Notes: generated by a model not told the origin, from the sequence alone. A stretch of DNA of 64,000 nt from Sceloporus undulatus (GCF_019175285.1 NC_056523.1:184146674-184210673); one strand, 5' to 3'; counted from the first letter of the stretch, positions 1-12,109 are shown. A program made the numbers and translations.

Positions 1-4
1 CCCA

Positions 5-37
5 AGAGGATATAGGATAGGATAGGATAGGATAGGA
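5..37. repeat. (GGATA)n pentanucleotide microsatellite
   Basis: Five to six near-perfect AGGAT/GGATA units run together at the window edge. The array is simple-sequence DNA with no coding content. Confidence 0.85.
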
Positions 38-243
38 AAATAATAAACAAAATTTAATTTCAGAAGATTAAGAGTAGTCTATAGTAGTCTGATAGAACTG
101 GGATTCTAAAGTCGTTGTCCATATGTCCAGGAAAATGGTCACAGTGCATTAAACATAATAGTCCAAGATGACATCAGAATGAATTACAGTTTATAACTGT
201 CTCTGTGTTAATGTAAGAAAATTACTAGTAACTAGGCACCAAA

Positions 244-358
244 CCAGAGGTGGGAAGTAAGCAGCCCTGCTGCTGCTGGACTACAACTCCCAGCAGCCCT
301 GGCCAGCATAATCAAAGTTGGGGTGGGTGGGAGTTCAAGTTCAACAACATCTGGAAAG
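244..358. mobile_element. short palindromic nhAT-type repeat ('GGTGGG...ACTACAACTCCCA' family)
   Basis: The left part reads AGAGGTGGGAAG followed by GACTACAACTCCCAGCAG. The right part reads GGGAGTTCAAGTTCAACAAC then ATCTGGAAAGCCACAT, which is its approximate reverse complement. This is the most numerous family in the window. Its better copies begin like CAGGGGTGGGCAA, a hAT-like terminus. The family name is inferred from that terminus. Confidence 0.6.
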
Positions 359-919
359 CCACATAGTTCTCACCTCTGGGATGAATCAAATGATAACCTT
401 CCTTCAAGGAGACTCATTGAAATTATTGAAGTTGTGATTGGCAATCCCATTCATTTTAACTGTTTTACTCTAAGTAGACCTAGCACTGAATTTAGCATCT
501 TGGCCACAATCTCAAACCTAAGACCTGGGAGTCTCATTGAACTCAAAGGAAATTACTTCTTGGTAGACATATATAAGGATTGCACTGCTAGTTTGATATT
601 GCTTATTAAAAGGGTAGTAATAGATGGTGATGCTATGTTGTTTTTGCTCCATTCTCCTTGGGAAACATTACCTTGCTATGCATTATTATTGGAAGGGTGT
701 ATGGGCTAATTGGTCTCTAAATACACTTCAAGCACTTTGATTCTATGCATATATAAAGTACCTCTGTGTAAACTGCTTCTCTTTCTCTGCAGCTTCTGTA
801 GTATTGTATATTAAAATAAAATGCCGTTCATAAGTGCTTTGCTGACTATAGGAAACCAAAACAAACAAACAAAAAAGGCAGTGCAAGATCTACCTCTCAT
901 TGGTTTTTATACCTTAATG

Positions 920-921
<2 letters not shown>

Positions 922-967
<46 letters not shown>
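922..967. repeat. (GAT)n trinucleotide microsatellite
   Basis: About fifteen uninterrupted GAT units. The array creates a spurious poly-aspartate reading frame on the + strand that should not be called a gene. Confidence 0.95.
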
Positions 968-970
<3 letters not shown>

Positions 971-1079
971 AAAACCTTTTCTGCTGGGTTCTTTATAATC
1001 ATCTGTTTATACTGAGTGATGTTGAATAGTCCTGTGGACACATTGAAAGCACTGTGACATCGGCCCTAAACAAAAAAAC

Positions 1080-1301
1080 CAGCTTCATTTATATACCGCT
1101 TCATACTGAACTAACAGTGTCTAAGCGGTTTACAACTGTAAACTAATTGCCCCCAACAATCTGGGTACTCATTTTAGCGACCTCCTCAGAAGGATGCAAG
1201 CCTGAGTCAAGCTTGAACCCTTTCGCTGGTATTGAACTCGTAACCTTGCGGTTTTGAGTGAGCAGCTGCAGTACAGGCATTTAACCACTGCGCCAGCCTG
1301 G
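1080..1301 (-). mobile_element. Sauria-type SINE
   Basis: Read on the minus strand it starts with the tRNA-like head (GGCGCAGTGGTTAAATGCC), passes through the GGTTACGAGTTC B-box region and the CTTGACTCAGGCTTGCATCC body, and ends near GCGGTATATAAATGAAGC. A second copy lies at 41274 on the + strand. Sauria SINEs are characteristic of squamates, which is one basis for the host assignment. Confidence 0.85.
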
Positions 1302-1311
1302 ACCCAAAAAT

Positions 1312-1607
1312 AGGGCTAGATAGGTATGAGTGGTTACATGCACCCAGCTTTACTTTCGCCACCTGTGCACCATTTTGGTGCATGCCCATCCATAACAGGC
1401 ATGCCATGATGACGCACGGGCATCTGAGGTCCCAACGCTGCTGGCTGGAAGTGGCAATTTGATGTCTCACAACTCTGAGTGCCCTTTCAAAAAAGCTACC
1501 TAGAGCGGCTTCTTTTTAGGGAGCGGGTCAGTGCCACAGCGTGCGGTTGCTGTGGCACCTACCAGGGGTAAATACCGGCGGTTTTTAGGCACCTGTCTGT
1601 ATAGCCC
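1312..1607. mobile_element. possible non-autonomous DNA transposon
   Basis: A GC-richer block bounded by GGGCTAGATAGGTATGAG on the left and CTGTCTGTATAGCCC on the right, which are weakly inverted to each other (GGGCTA...). No clear target duplication is visible. The termini resemble the GGGC-TACAGAC ends of the element at 16718. Without other copies this stays tentative. Confidence 0.35.
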
Positions 1608-1727
1608 CATCATGACTATTTTATTCCAAGAGGTCTACTCCACTCAGAAAACAGCTGGTTCCAATGCACTGTTCATTTTCATCAGGGGAAGTTTGTTACA
1701 GGGAAAGTAATTCCACTATATACTGCA

Positions 1728-1816
1728 TATACACTGTAGAAATAATGCAGTTTGACACCATCTTAAGTGCTGTACCTTGAGTCTAAGGACCCCTGGGATT
1801 TGTAGTTGTTTTTTTA
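1728..1816. mobile_element. MITE family A, partial copy
   Basis: Carries the family A left arm: ACTGTAGAAATAATGCAG, TTTGACACCATCTTAAGTGC and GGGATTTGTAGTT. The matching right arm is lost or replaced. Full copies lie at 5691, 47561 and 51372. Confidence 0.7.
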
Positions 1817-2055
1817 AAGAGCGTTGATGTCTCACCAAATTACAAATCTTTCCTATCCTCCATCCTGCAGCTGCTCTAGATTGTATGGGAGTTTTGCTAA
1901 TCCCCAATATCTGATGGGAGGGGGTCTGACTGAGCTCTTGTTCAACTTGAAGGAGCTACAGGAAGAGCACTGGTCAAATCAAGAGTGGATTCACTTCCCC
2001 CACAGCAAAGGATCAACTGACCACCCTGAATTTTAATTATAAATCCAAACAAAAT

Positions 2056-2240
2056 GAATATTATGGAGCCAGTAGTAGTAGTCTGAGTGTTGGACTAGGA
2101 TGCCAGGAGACCAAAGGTTTGAACCCCTGCTCGGTGACAGTAACATACTCAGTGAATGTGAGCAAGTCATACTCTCTCAGCCTCAGAGGAAAGCATGGAA
2201 ATCTTGCCAAGAAAACCTTGTGAGAGGGTTATCATAGGGC
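2056..2240 (+). mobile_element. tRNA-headed SINE, 3'-truncated
   Basis: Contains the head TCTGAGTGTTGGACTAGGAT, the B-box-like GTTTGAACCCC, and the body AGCAAGTCATACTCTCTCAG followed by CCTCAGAGGAAAG. The usual CAACAACAA tail is missing. Confidence 0.75.
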
Positions 2241-2369
2241 AGAGTTGAGCTGATGAGATGAGGAGAACATAACAAAATGAATATTAAATGGATTGCACTA
2301 AATTATGTGAGAAACATACCAAAAGAACATCAGTACCCATATAGTGATATTTATAGCATGTACAAAAAG

Positions 2370-2408
2370 AAGGAAGGAAGGAAGAGGGAAGGGAAGGGAA
2401 GGGAAGGA
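2370..2408. repeat. (GAAGG)n / purine-rich simple repeat
   Basis: Tandem AAGG/GGGAA units form an imperfect purine tract. Confidence 0.8.
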
Positions 2409-3818
2409 GAAAATATTGTTTCCCAATGTTTTGTCTCAACATACATCTTCTCAGCCTCAGTTTCTGTTGGAATGGAAAAGCTATCAGACATGGATGCTGT
2501 TAGGATGAAGAAAGTAAGGAGTGGAATGCACTGTGTGTTAGAACTACAACAAAAACAGAGTGAAACTGCAGACCCAATACTGAGATTATGGCATTTCCAA
2601 ATGATGAGGTGAACATTCAGATAACCATATCAAAACTTATCCTGTCTTCTGAATGACATTTGGTGTTATCCTAAAAAGCTGGGGACATAGGGGTTCCCCA
2701 CCCACAATGCCAGTATCTCCTTGAAATGTGGAGAAATTATAGCTCATATCGAGATTTGCAGGAGAATGGTAACTGTGGGGATCTTTTCATCTTTTCACCT
2801 ATGCATACCAGTACAAACTGCAGAGAGTACTCCAGTTTCAGTAAATAAATATTCTATATAGAGATGTGCAAGAGTGCACACAGACATACAAGAATCAAGG
2901 CAACCTTAAGAATCACACAAGGCTGTCAGAAAGAAATGTATGAAAGGTTGGACAGAGACAAATTGGAGGTTGAAGAGGGTGGTAAAGACCACAGAACAGG
3001 AAATTGACCATTTGGTCCTGCCAGGCAAGAGGATCAAAGGGATCCCTGTGTTGCCCCTAGCAACGTCTTCTTGATTCTCTCCTCCCCCCCACTTGGAGAG
3101 AGGGAAAAGAAAGAGGAAAGAAAAAAAATCACTGGCGACTTTGCATTTTCTTTGTCTCCAGCACCCTTCAGCAAAGTGATCAGATCACAGCTTTTTTTTA
3201 GCAAGCTTGATCTCTGCCTGTTAGGTTTAAAGGGATGCCGTGGGCAAAGCCACCCCCCTTTTTTGCAAACAGCTCAAACACACACACAGGCAACAGGAGC
3301 CACCCGACCCTACCCCCTCCTATCACCAAGCAGAGAGAGCAGGAAAGAAAAGCCAAAACTCAAGCCTCTTTCAGTTTGAAAAGGCCTCCTCCCAGAGCAA
3401 AGAACAGAAGTGAAAGAGCCAGCACTATTTCCCCTTAACCCTTCGTCAGTGGAGCACAAGAGAGAGAGTGCAGGGAGAGATAAAGAGAGAGAGAGAGAAG
3501 ATAACTTCTTCAGAGCATCACACTGAAATCAAACTCCCAGAGCGGAACACACTCTTGCCCCAGCAAGCAATGTTTCCAACAGTCCGAAAACCACCGCTGC
3601 CAACCATGTGGTGACTTGGGGGCCTTTCCCTGGAGCCTTTGGCGCCCTGTGCGTGGCCCTTTACTCCCAGGGAGTCCCCTCTTGTCACACTTTCCCCTCT
3701 AGGATCTCCTAGATCTCTATTCTTGCTCCCTGTTGAGCAGAATGAGACCCCTGGAGGTCCTATAGTCGCGCTGCCACCACTCAGTGAATTAATTCCTTCC
3801 CCCACACACACTGAGACT

Positions 3819-4448
3819 TGTGAGGGATAGAGAGAGAGATATCTAGTTTCAATAGCCGAGTCTAGGCACGTGTATAGGAGTATAGAGACAGCAGATGCTT
3901 TTAAGAAAGAAGTTTATTTTAAAAAGGGATAGAATAGGATAGAAAGAATTTATAACACTCTTGCAAAGCCCCTTTGCCTTGCAGGTCAAAGAACATAGTT
4001 ACAGAATTCATTCCAGGCAAGCCATTGTTAAAAATAACAAAAGGCCTAAACGCACTAGCTACCACATTCCTAACTACTCACAGAAGATGGGATTTGTAGT
4101 CCTTTTGAGTTCCTGGATGCAGGGAGGGCCCCCTGGCCTCTCGACCTGCATTCCCTTGAGTCTGTGTCTCCCAGACTCAAAGAGACAGCATCTGGTTTCC
4201 CCCTCAGGAGAGGATCAAGGGAGAGACAAAAAACCGCATGGCTGCACAAGTCCTTTTAAAGATTTCCTATAGAAAGTTCTTGAATCTCGCGGTCCTACTC
4301 TCTGATTGGTCAGTTAGACCTTACATCAGCTATGATGTCACAGCTTATTAGCATGTGATGTCATCTCTCATTAGCATGTTCATCCTCCCAGATTAACCCT
4401 TTGTAGTTCAGGAGAAGTTCCCAGATGACTGGAGACCCAGCCATCACA
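3819..4448 (-). mobile_element. probable LTR of an LTR retroelement (fossil), minus orientation
   Basis: On the minus strand this 630-bp block opens with TGTGATGG and closes with CCCTCACA, the TG...CA inverted ends expected of an LTR. A TATA-like TTTAAAAGG lies at 4252-4260 and an AATAAA at 3913-3918, in the correct order for promoter then polyadenylation. A purine- and pyrimidine-rich leader-like stretch may continue to about 3060. No coding region, primer-binding site or second LTR was identified. It is a broken remnant, and its family (Gypsy or endogenous retrovirus) cannot be decided. Confidence 0.45.
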
Positions 4449-5013
4449 CCAGTCCTGGAGAGAGGTCAGTGGAAAATGCAGAGTGGCTCAAATTGGCTCT
4501 GAAAGTTACACAGAGAGAGCCCTAGTCTGTGAATACTGGCTCCATGAACAACGTGGTTAGGACTGGAGTGGACATGTATATCCAATTTCATATCCTTTAG
4601 AGGTGTGTTGCATTATATTCGGTGTGACAAAGGCCTTGATGGCTTTTCCAGGGGACTGACAAAAGGGTCCCGAACAGCTGCTAGCTTTAGGTCTCCAGAG
4701 TGACAATACAAATTATATAAGAGAAACTCCTGTAATGACTGGACAGGAAGGGTGTTTAGGAACTTCATCATAAAGTGGGTGAAAGGGTATGGTCACAGAT
4801 TGCCTTTCGATGGGACTCCCTTTGCTTCCATTGTAAGTAGAAATGCATGGAGGCTGGAGGGAGTGGGGTGAACAGCAAATCCGTTTTCTATGTCTTATCT
4901 AGGTCTCTTGGCAGATTCTTCCCTTTTCATTCTTTTTCTCCTAAAAGACACATGTCCTCAAGTCACCATGACTGCTACAGATGTACAGCTTCTAGTTTCC
5001 ACACGTCATTGTA

Positions 5014-5232
5014 CAGTGGATCCTTGTTATACGCTGGGGTTTGGTTCCAAGATCCCCCGTGTATATCAAAATCCGTGTATGCTCAAGTCCCATTAAGTAT
5101 ACTGACATAGCAAAATGGTGTCCCTAATAAAAAATGGAACATCAAGGTAAATTTATACTTTTTTGGAACATTTTCAAACCGTGTATGCTTAAATCCGTGT
5201 ATAAAAAATCCGTGTATAAGAAGGACCGACTG
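5014..5232. mobile_element. pogo/Tigger-type MITE with TA target duplication
   Basis: A 219-bp element with left terminus CAGTGGATCCTTGTTATACG. The right terminus, reverse-complemented, reads CAGTCGGTCCTTCTTATACA. It is flanked by TA at 5012-5013 and 5233-5234, the duplication made by Tc1/mariner-pogo transposases. The interior repeats AATCCGTGTAT motifs and carries TCAAGTCCCATTAAGTATA. Older relatives lie at 12110 and 14835. It has no coding capacity. Confidence 0.85.
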
Positions 5233-5383
5233 TAATCCCAAAACATGACAAACTTTAGATATTATAAAACCATAGATCCAGAAGGAAGGTGCACGGTATG
5301 CTAACACTGGGTGTTGGACACCAACAAACATTGGCAGCTCTCATGGCAGTGGGGCAGTGAATATGCTCTGGGATTTGGTTTGA

Positions 5384-5540
5384 ATTTTAAAGGGCCAAAG
5401 TGTTGACATCTATCACAAAAACAGGTCCAGCACCTTGGATAACTACTTTAAAGTTCAGGCTAAAATCCAGAGCAGATTCATCACCCGACAAATGTCATAG
5501 CCAACAACCACCTCTGATTAGATGTCATGCTCACAATTTT
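5384..5540 (+). repeat. dispersed repeat D, copy 1
   Basis: Shares the core CCAGCACCTTGGATAACTAC, TTTAAAGTTCAGGCTAAA and AGAGCAGATTCATCACC with copies at 8590, 11005, 39395 and 53925. I do not recognise the family. It could be a LINE 3' end or a non-autonomous element. Confidence 0.55.
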
Positions 5541-5690
5541 CCACAGAAAAATCTATGCTTACCCACATTTTATCCTCATATCAATCCTGTGAGCTTGGTG
5601 ATCCTAAGAGAGGGGGCATTCACAACAAAATTAATTATTTTGCACTTGGCTCCACTTAACAACAACAGGTTTGCCCAACTGTGTCTTAGG

Positions 5691-5912
5691 TTACAAATGC
5701 ACTGCAGAAATAACCCATTTTGACACCACTTTAACTGCCATAGCTTGGTGATATGGAATTCTTTGATTTTTAATTTTTTGTGGTACCAGAACTCTTTGAG
5801 AGAGAAAGGTAAACATCTCACAAATCTACAGTTCCCAGAATTCCATAGAATTGAGCCCATGGCAGTTAAGGTTATGTCAAACTGGATTATTTCTGCAGTG
5901 TGGATGCATCCT
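5691..5912. mobile_element. MITE family A, full-length copy
   Basis: A palindromic element of about 220 bp. Its left arm reads GCACTGCAGAAATAACCC then TTTGACACCACTTTAACTGC. Its right arm reads CCATGGCAGTTAAGGTTATG, TCAAACTGGATTATTTC and TGCAGTGTGGATGCATCC. The arms are inverted copies. No open frame is present, and the target duplication is unclear. Confidence 0.8.
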
Positions 5913-6239
5913 TAGGGATCCACTCCTCTTATCATTACAGAACTGCAGTTTCCAGGATTTCCTGTGAAAGAAGGAAAACTGATAAACCAGTGAAAATCCA
6001 CAGTGTGTCAGTGAGTGTCATGCCTACTTTATCCACCATGCCAACTGCTAATTGTTTATTCATTCCTCCCTGCTAAACCTCACGTCCCTGCTTTCAGCCA
6101 CTGAAAACTTGGGAGACTGTAAGTAATTGGACAAAGGATGTGACTACTGAGGAATGAGGATTAATATGTCGCACAATTAAGAAATTTCTTTGATGCTGTC
6201 TCTCCCTGACCTGCCTCCACACTTCAGTTAAGAGAGATC

Positions 6240-6900
6240 CATCTCCTCTTCATCTTTAATTAATTAGGCCTATTAATGAAATTGTTGGCACATTTCAATG
6301 CAGACCTGAGAATCCCACTTTGGTCCTGGTTATCATGGCAATATTTGGAAATTAAGCCAATAAATAATAGATGTATGTTCCTAATGAAGTAATTTAAAAT
6401 GAGGAAAGGGAGTGAAAACTGGAAGAGGAAGAAAAAAAAGAGGAGGAAAAGCAAAGTTTTGTTGCTTTTGAAGAAAGCAATTAGTGCTGGCGTGGATAAG
6501 AGAATTAAGGTGGGAAATGCGTAATCAATATATTTTATTAGCCAACTTGAGAGAGACACTTAATATTTATTGGTTTATTGTTCAGAGATTAGAATTCCCT
6601 TTCCCCCACCCACTTACTTCCCCCATTTCTTGGACCCTCCCATATGAAACCATCTCTGTTCCAGGAACAAAATTTATTAAGGGCATAAATTTGTAATGGG
6701 CCAAGTCTCTACACAGATGGAATATATATTGCTAATGTAATTTTCCAAACCAGTGACGAGCACGTCTCCTGGAGATTTTTATGGCTAAGTAATACGGTCT
6801 AATATATCGCTGAACAGCAAAATATATTAAATATGTATATGAAACACATCAGGAAAAAAAAGGATGACAGATTGTCCTTTCGGTGTGTTATATATGGTGG
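6240..6900. promoter_or_regulatory. possible conserved non-coding element (enhancer-like block)
   Basis: This stretch is free of recognisable repeats and microsatellites. It contains several homeodomain-type TAAT cores, including TTAATTAATTAGGCC at about 6259 and TAATGTAATT near 6733. Sequence texture like this is typical of conserved developmental enhancers, but conservation cannot be tested from one sequence. The call is an inference. Confidence 0.2.
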
Positions 6901-7744
6901 GCAGGAAGGAAGCCGCTCAATTCGTCAAAGGGAAAGTTGCTTAGATCTGATGTCTGGGCGCCAAAGGATAATCTCTGACAGTTGATATGCATTGGCAGAT
7001 TCTCCCACCTTTCATTCTCTTGCCTCCTAAAGGACACCGTTTATACATTGAGACTGTTTTCCTTTCAAGGCAAAGCCTTTAACAGGACCAAGAAACAAAA
7101 GAGAAATTTCTGTTTGAGAGTTGGAGATCTGAACCTCCACATGGAAACTCTGGCTCTCAGTGGCTGACACTTAGTGGCACAGGTGTCTGTCAACCATCTG
7201 CCTGCATATATCTCTCTTTGTCCACTGCACTGTTGGTAATACCTTCCCTGCTCTTCATCAATCAACATACAGACACACATACCATTCTGTGTCTAATAGA
7301 GAAAGATCAGAGAAGTGTCTGGTTATGTCCCTGCAGCCAGACACAGAATGTTCACTTCTTAGCAGATGAGGTAATAATTTCATTTTAATTACAGGGCCAC
7401 AACCAAATGCTTCTCTGTTCCTTCCCCCATCCTCCATCCCCACACACACCAAGCATGGAATCACTGAAGGGCTGCAGTGACTCTATAGTTGGCTCTACAC
7501 TGGCTAGAGTATTCCAAGCTGCCTCCAGAATATTCTGGCCCCAAAGCCTCTCCAAATTCCTCCCACTGCCTGTGCATTCTGGAGCAACACCAGGCATCTG
7601 TCTACACTGGCTGGCAGTCCCACAGTGCCACCAACCATTGCTGTTGCTTTTGCCATGAATCACTCCCTCTGTGGAAATGTAGCACACATTGTTGATCATG
7701 TGTCTAGGTGACTCATTGTGACCTCAGTGGGAATGATCTGTGTT

Positions 7745-7868
7745 GGTGGCGATGGCAGCAGGTGGCACAGCAGGACACTGTGTAAACAGCCACCCAGCAT
7801 TGCTATGGAGAGCTCCAGATCTTTTAGGAAAATCCAGAGCAAATAGTGAGTTTTTTTAAAAGTGAATT
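7745..7868. repeat. dispersed repeat E, copy 1
   Basis: Shares the modules ACAGCCACCCAGCATTGC, GAGCTCCAGATCTTTTAG and CCAGAGCAAATAGTGAG with 23485-23608. The family is unidentified, and similarity may extend upstream to about 7480. Confidence 0.5.
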
Positions 7869-8589
7869 AAGGGACTGTGGGACTGCCCTTCATACATGTA
7901 GGCCCTTGCAGTCTAACTGAGCCTTTAGTCCTGCCATATATGGAGAGGACGATGTGAGGGCTGGGGAAAACAGATACAAATGGACCATGTAGACATGGTC
8001 TATGATAGGTCTGGGAAGCAGTCAATGGATGCCCAAATGTAATGTCATTCTGCATACAGAACTACAGTGCTGCGCTGGACCATACAGGACTGTGGCCATC
8101 ATATGCTTCAGAATCTATAGAATCTGCCATGTGTTTATATTTTGTTTATGTTGAGGTATGACTGTATTCTGATTTCACTGTCTGCCGACATGGTTTAACA
8201 GTGACAATACTGGTGGGAGATGCAGAACTGTTAGAAGGTTGTCGTGGGAATGGGCTGAAGTATGGGGGTGGAATTCACTGGTTCAACTGCCTTTATTATG
8301 TTGTGACCAAGAAGTGGTTTTAATAGTTGCTGTTTATAATATCTGCAATAAAAGCTTTTGTTTCGCCTACAAAGATTGATTGACTGAGCATTGGAAGTCA
8401 GAACTGTTGGTTCTGACAATATAGGAAAAAGGACCACCTGCATTACTTTGGATGGAGACTGTTTCTCTCAAGTTGGAGGACCTCAGTATCACCAAGACTG
8501 GTGATGTTGGAATGGCAACCTGGTAGTTTCCACAGCAGGTGAGCTAATTTTACTTCAGGTTTTATTCCCAATATTAAAAGAGTTGTTTG

Positions 8590-8700
8590 GGGGATTAGTT
8601 CAGCACCTCGGGAAGTTACTTTAAACTTTAGGCCACACTTGGGGTGGATTCACTGTCCTACTGACCATGGACATCACTATGAGGGTGCAGGATGCACCAG
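8590..8700 (+). repeat. dispersed repeat D, copy 2
   Basis: Core GTTCAGCACCTCGGGAAGTT, ACTTTAAACTTTAGGCC and GGGTGGATTCACTG matches the other repeat D copies at reduced identity. Confidence 0.5.
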
Positions 8701-9849
8701 GTAGCATCCTAAGGGAAGGGTGTGACACCACTGCTTCCCAAACATCTAGCTTTTTTGGCAGAAGTGGGCTGTAGCATTCACCTGTGACCCTTTAAAATGC
8801 TGGTGTGGGTTGGGTAAGGCTTAGTGGGAGGAGAAAGTAGAGATCTCAGTCATTGACAAAGAACCCACCAGCAGCCACTACATGGCAAGATAGGAAGAGG
8901 TTGTAGGTTTGCCCAGGAAACAGAAGTGTGCAGTAGTTGCTGGCTCCTGCCAAAAGTAGTAAGGAAGCCTGGTTGCAAAGTAATAAGGAAAAACGCTAGA
9001 GGAATGCAATGAAACTTCAAAAGGAAGTGGGGGCAAGTGCAATAACAATTCAGGAAATGAAAAAAGAGCAGTTGTGTTGATCTAGGGAGGGTATATCCCA
9101 CCCAACACCCAATCTATGGTTGGCTTTCTCTTCCCGATTTTGCTATTCTTATAGATTTGGTAACATTTCCTGTGATTCTCATTCTCTCCCTTCAGCTGCA
9201 GCCTGCAAGAACCATTTAGTACCTGGACACATTTTCCAGGAAATCTCAGTAGCAATAGTTAAAAGACACTCTCACACACATCCTGCCCAATTGCTGTGAG
9301 CTTCAAATAGGAATGAGTCCCTAGGAAGAACTAGGCCAGAGTAGTGAGAGCTGTTTAGATACCCATCACACTCATGTTTGAAAGGTGTTGGAGCTTTGGA
9401 CTTGACACAGCCTGCTGCACCTAACCTTGGTCTTCTGATTCTTCCAGTGCTTGGAGTGAGGAGAGCAGAGAATGGTAGCCTATTAAGCACCTGTGAGGTT
9501 TAGGGCCTGCCCAGCTCCAGAAAAAAAAACTTCCACTATGGCAGTGGCAGAAAAGGTTTCTCCAGTCACTTTCATTGGCCATGGCCAGCACTGCAGGGCT
9601 AGAAGAGTGTGATTCAGTCATTCTTCAGGCCACATGAAGTGAGCTCACTTTAGCAGCTGAAGGAGATAGGAAACCCACCTAGGGATTTCAGTTGGTCACC
9701 CATTCTTTTTTGTTGGGTTATCAGAACACAGAGCACTCTCAAACTGCATGTAATGGGAACATATTGTTAGGAAGGATCGAATTAGGGGAATTTTAATTAG
9801 CTCAAATATTGCCGAGAGGTGACCCTGACAACACCATGTGCAGGAATCG

Positions 9850-9975
9850 TGTCCCAGTAGTGTATACCAGAGGTTGCCAGCAAGCCCAACGAGAAAGAGA
9901 TGCTGATACCAATTAGGTCTAATTAAATGGTATCATTTATTATAGCACAAGAAAATCACACAGCAGCAAAAGGGG

Positions 9976-10007
<32 letters not shown>

Positions 10008-10690
10008 GCTACAGCAGGGGAGAGGTAAATTCAGGAGATAGGTTTGGGAAAGAGAGGCACCAGTAGGATATACTACGTTAGAAGTCTTCTCTGGGAAATC
10101 CTGATGAAGCTTCAATGGACAGTGAATCACGGCCGCAGGAATGGGAAAGAGGAGCAGGGTTCAAATTGGTGTGGACCAACTTGCAACCTGGTGACAGTGA
10201 GAGCTCAGTTTAGCTCAGTGATTTCAGCAAAGCTCAATGCTCAAAGAACCCAATGCTCAAAAAACCCAATGAGAGTCCGAAAATCTGAGGTTTATATAGT
10301 GCAAAACGTATCCGGAAGCTATTGGACTTGCTAGACAAAGGTGTCGATTGCTTGGGCTTTGTTAAGCCAAGAGCAAGCAATGTGTTGCACAATGCACTCA
10401 GGTCTGGACACAATTCGGAGGGGCATCCCACTTGATTACTAAGTCGTTAAGCTGATCACTGGCCCATTAAGTGAGAAGCCAAGTCTATTGTCTTACTTGA
10501 GCAGCAGAGGCGATTCTGGTTTGGTGACTCCTAAACTTCCTATGGAAATTTCCAATTTTAGCTTTCTTTCTAGGGCTCTGCCTTTGCAGGGCGAGCTGCC
10601 TACATGGTCTCTCCACTTTTAGGTTAATGGAGGGTCTTCTATGGGGTCAGTCAGGGGTCATAGCACAGACCGCATGTACCCAAAATTTTA
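9850..10690 (-). mobile_element. LTR-like retroelement remnant (fossil), minus orientation
   Basis: On the minus strand a TATATAAA box (10291-10298) is followed about 350 bp later by an AATAAA signal (9936-9941). The upstream part would be a U3-like region and the downstream part a short U5-like region. A CA microsatellite has expanded inside it. Ends are approximate, and no internal coding part or partner LTR was found. The family is undetermined and the copy is a degraded fossil. Confidence 0.35.
9977..10005. repeat. (AC)n microsatellite
   Basis: About fourteen uninterrupted AC units. Confidence 0.95.
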
Positions 10691-11004
10691 TTAAATCCAA
10701 ACTTGGTAACAATATGGCTCCCATTGATTTACTTTTTTTAAAGGAAATCAGCCTTCCTACTGAAGGTGCTCTGGGGACATGCACACATGAGGGGCATAAT
10801 CTAAAAGAAACTAAGTGTGGGCCTGGGGCATTAAATCAAGGGGAAATTTGTCCCTCACATAAATTCCCACAAATTTCATCCACTGGTTATTGCCACATGA
10901 GGAAGGGTCAGTGGCAACTGGTGACTTCCATGTGGCTGATCATTAAATCTCTTCCAGATTTTGATTTAAAAAAAAAAAAGTTAATGGTGCTATTCAAGAT
11001 GCAC

Positions 11005-11110
11005 AACCTATTTTGGAGATAGGATTCTGAAGTTTGGTTAGCTCCTTTAAAGTTAAGACTCAAACCTGGTGTGGATTTACTGTTTAAGTGAAATGGCAGC
11101 CACCAGCTAC
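11005..11110 (+). repeat. dispersed repeat D, copy 3
   Basis: Contains GGTTAGCTCCTTTAAAGTTA, AGACTCAAACCTGGTGTGG and CAGCCACCAGCTACTG, matching the repeat D core. Confidence 0.45.
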
Positions 11111-11119
11111 TGCTTAAAA

Positions 11120-12105
11120 GAGTCTCCCATAGCAGGGATGCTGCTAGCCCTTGAAAAAAGGAGAAGAGGAAGCCAGGACAACCAGAAGAAAAGATGGTAA
11201 GGCAAAAGGCACCTAACTCCAAGCTAAAGGGGTAATGATGCAAACAAAGAATAAAACTTGGACCAGAATCCTCTTGGTTGGTCAGCTAGAGTACTCCCAA
11301 TGAATTAATTATTGAATGGTGAGTCACCAGATAGGTAACTCCAGTTAATTCCATTGGTCTACTGTAGTTTGGGTTAACAATAAATATTTATTGACTTTTC
11401 CTAGTAGTAGCCTTGGAAAAGCTAATGCAATGGTCCCTGGTGTCACAGGAAGATAGGTGGGTCCAAGTGGGTGAGGCAAACCTAGCTCATAGTTTGGGAG
11501 ATCAGTGGAACTATATAATACACTTATCCATTCCCACACTGAGGTATAAAAATATGTTTCACCTGTTGTATGACCTTTTCCAAACATAATGGTCTGACAC
11601 AGAGCAAGTGACATGGCTGCAGTATCATTATTCCAAGTAAAGGGACACATTTCTAATGGTACAGCATGATCATCCAGTAATAGACACAACACCCACTAAA
11701 GTATAACATGACCTGTCTAATGATACATAACAACCAGTGTGCTAGACAGTCATTCCAATTAAGGTTGTCATAATCTCAAGGCCCGTCTCGTACATACAGC
11801 AGGTGACAAGAAGGCAACAAGCCCTTGGACATAATGAATTTACACATGAGAGTCATGGCATCCCACCATTCCTCTGAGCTCAAGCATCCAGGATGCTGAC
11901 CTGGAGTTACCCTATTTTATCCTTAGGATAGGAGAGATCATGACTGGCTCAGGGCTACATGTTTTTGAATCCAGATCTTTCATCACTCAAGCCACTGCAC
12001 TCAGCTAACTGGGAGGGGAAAGTCATAAGGTCCCTTCCTTAAAAATAAAAAATAGTAGTGGGCATAGAATGGTACTTTATTTATTCATACATTCATTTAT
12101 TCCCT
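11120..12105. other. intergenic stretch with no gene recognised
   Basis: A fragment near 11330-11390 (AATTCCATTGGTCTACTGTA) resembles pieces at 40790 and 50050 and is probably an old LINE or SINE fragment. Otherwise nothing supportable is visible here. Open frames of up to 115 codons lack splice or start context. Confidence 0.4.
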
Positions 12106-12109
12106 GCCT

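Noticed and set aside
821-1015. Frame with a poly-aspartate run
   Set aside because: Produced by the (GAT)n microsatellite.
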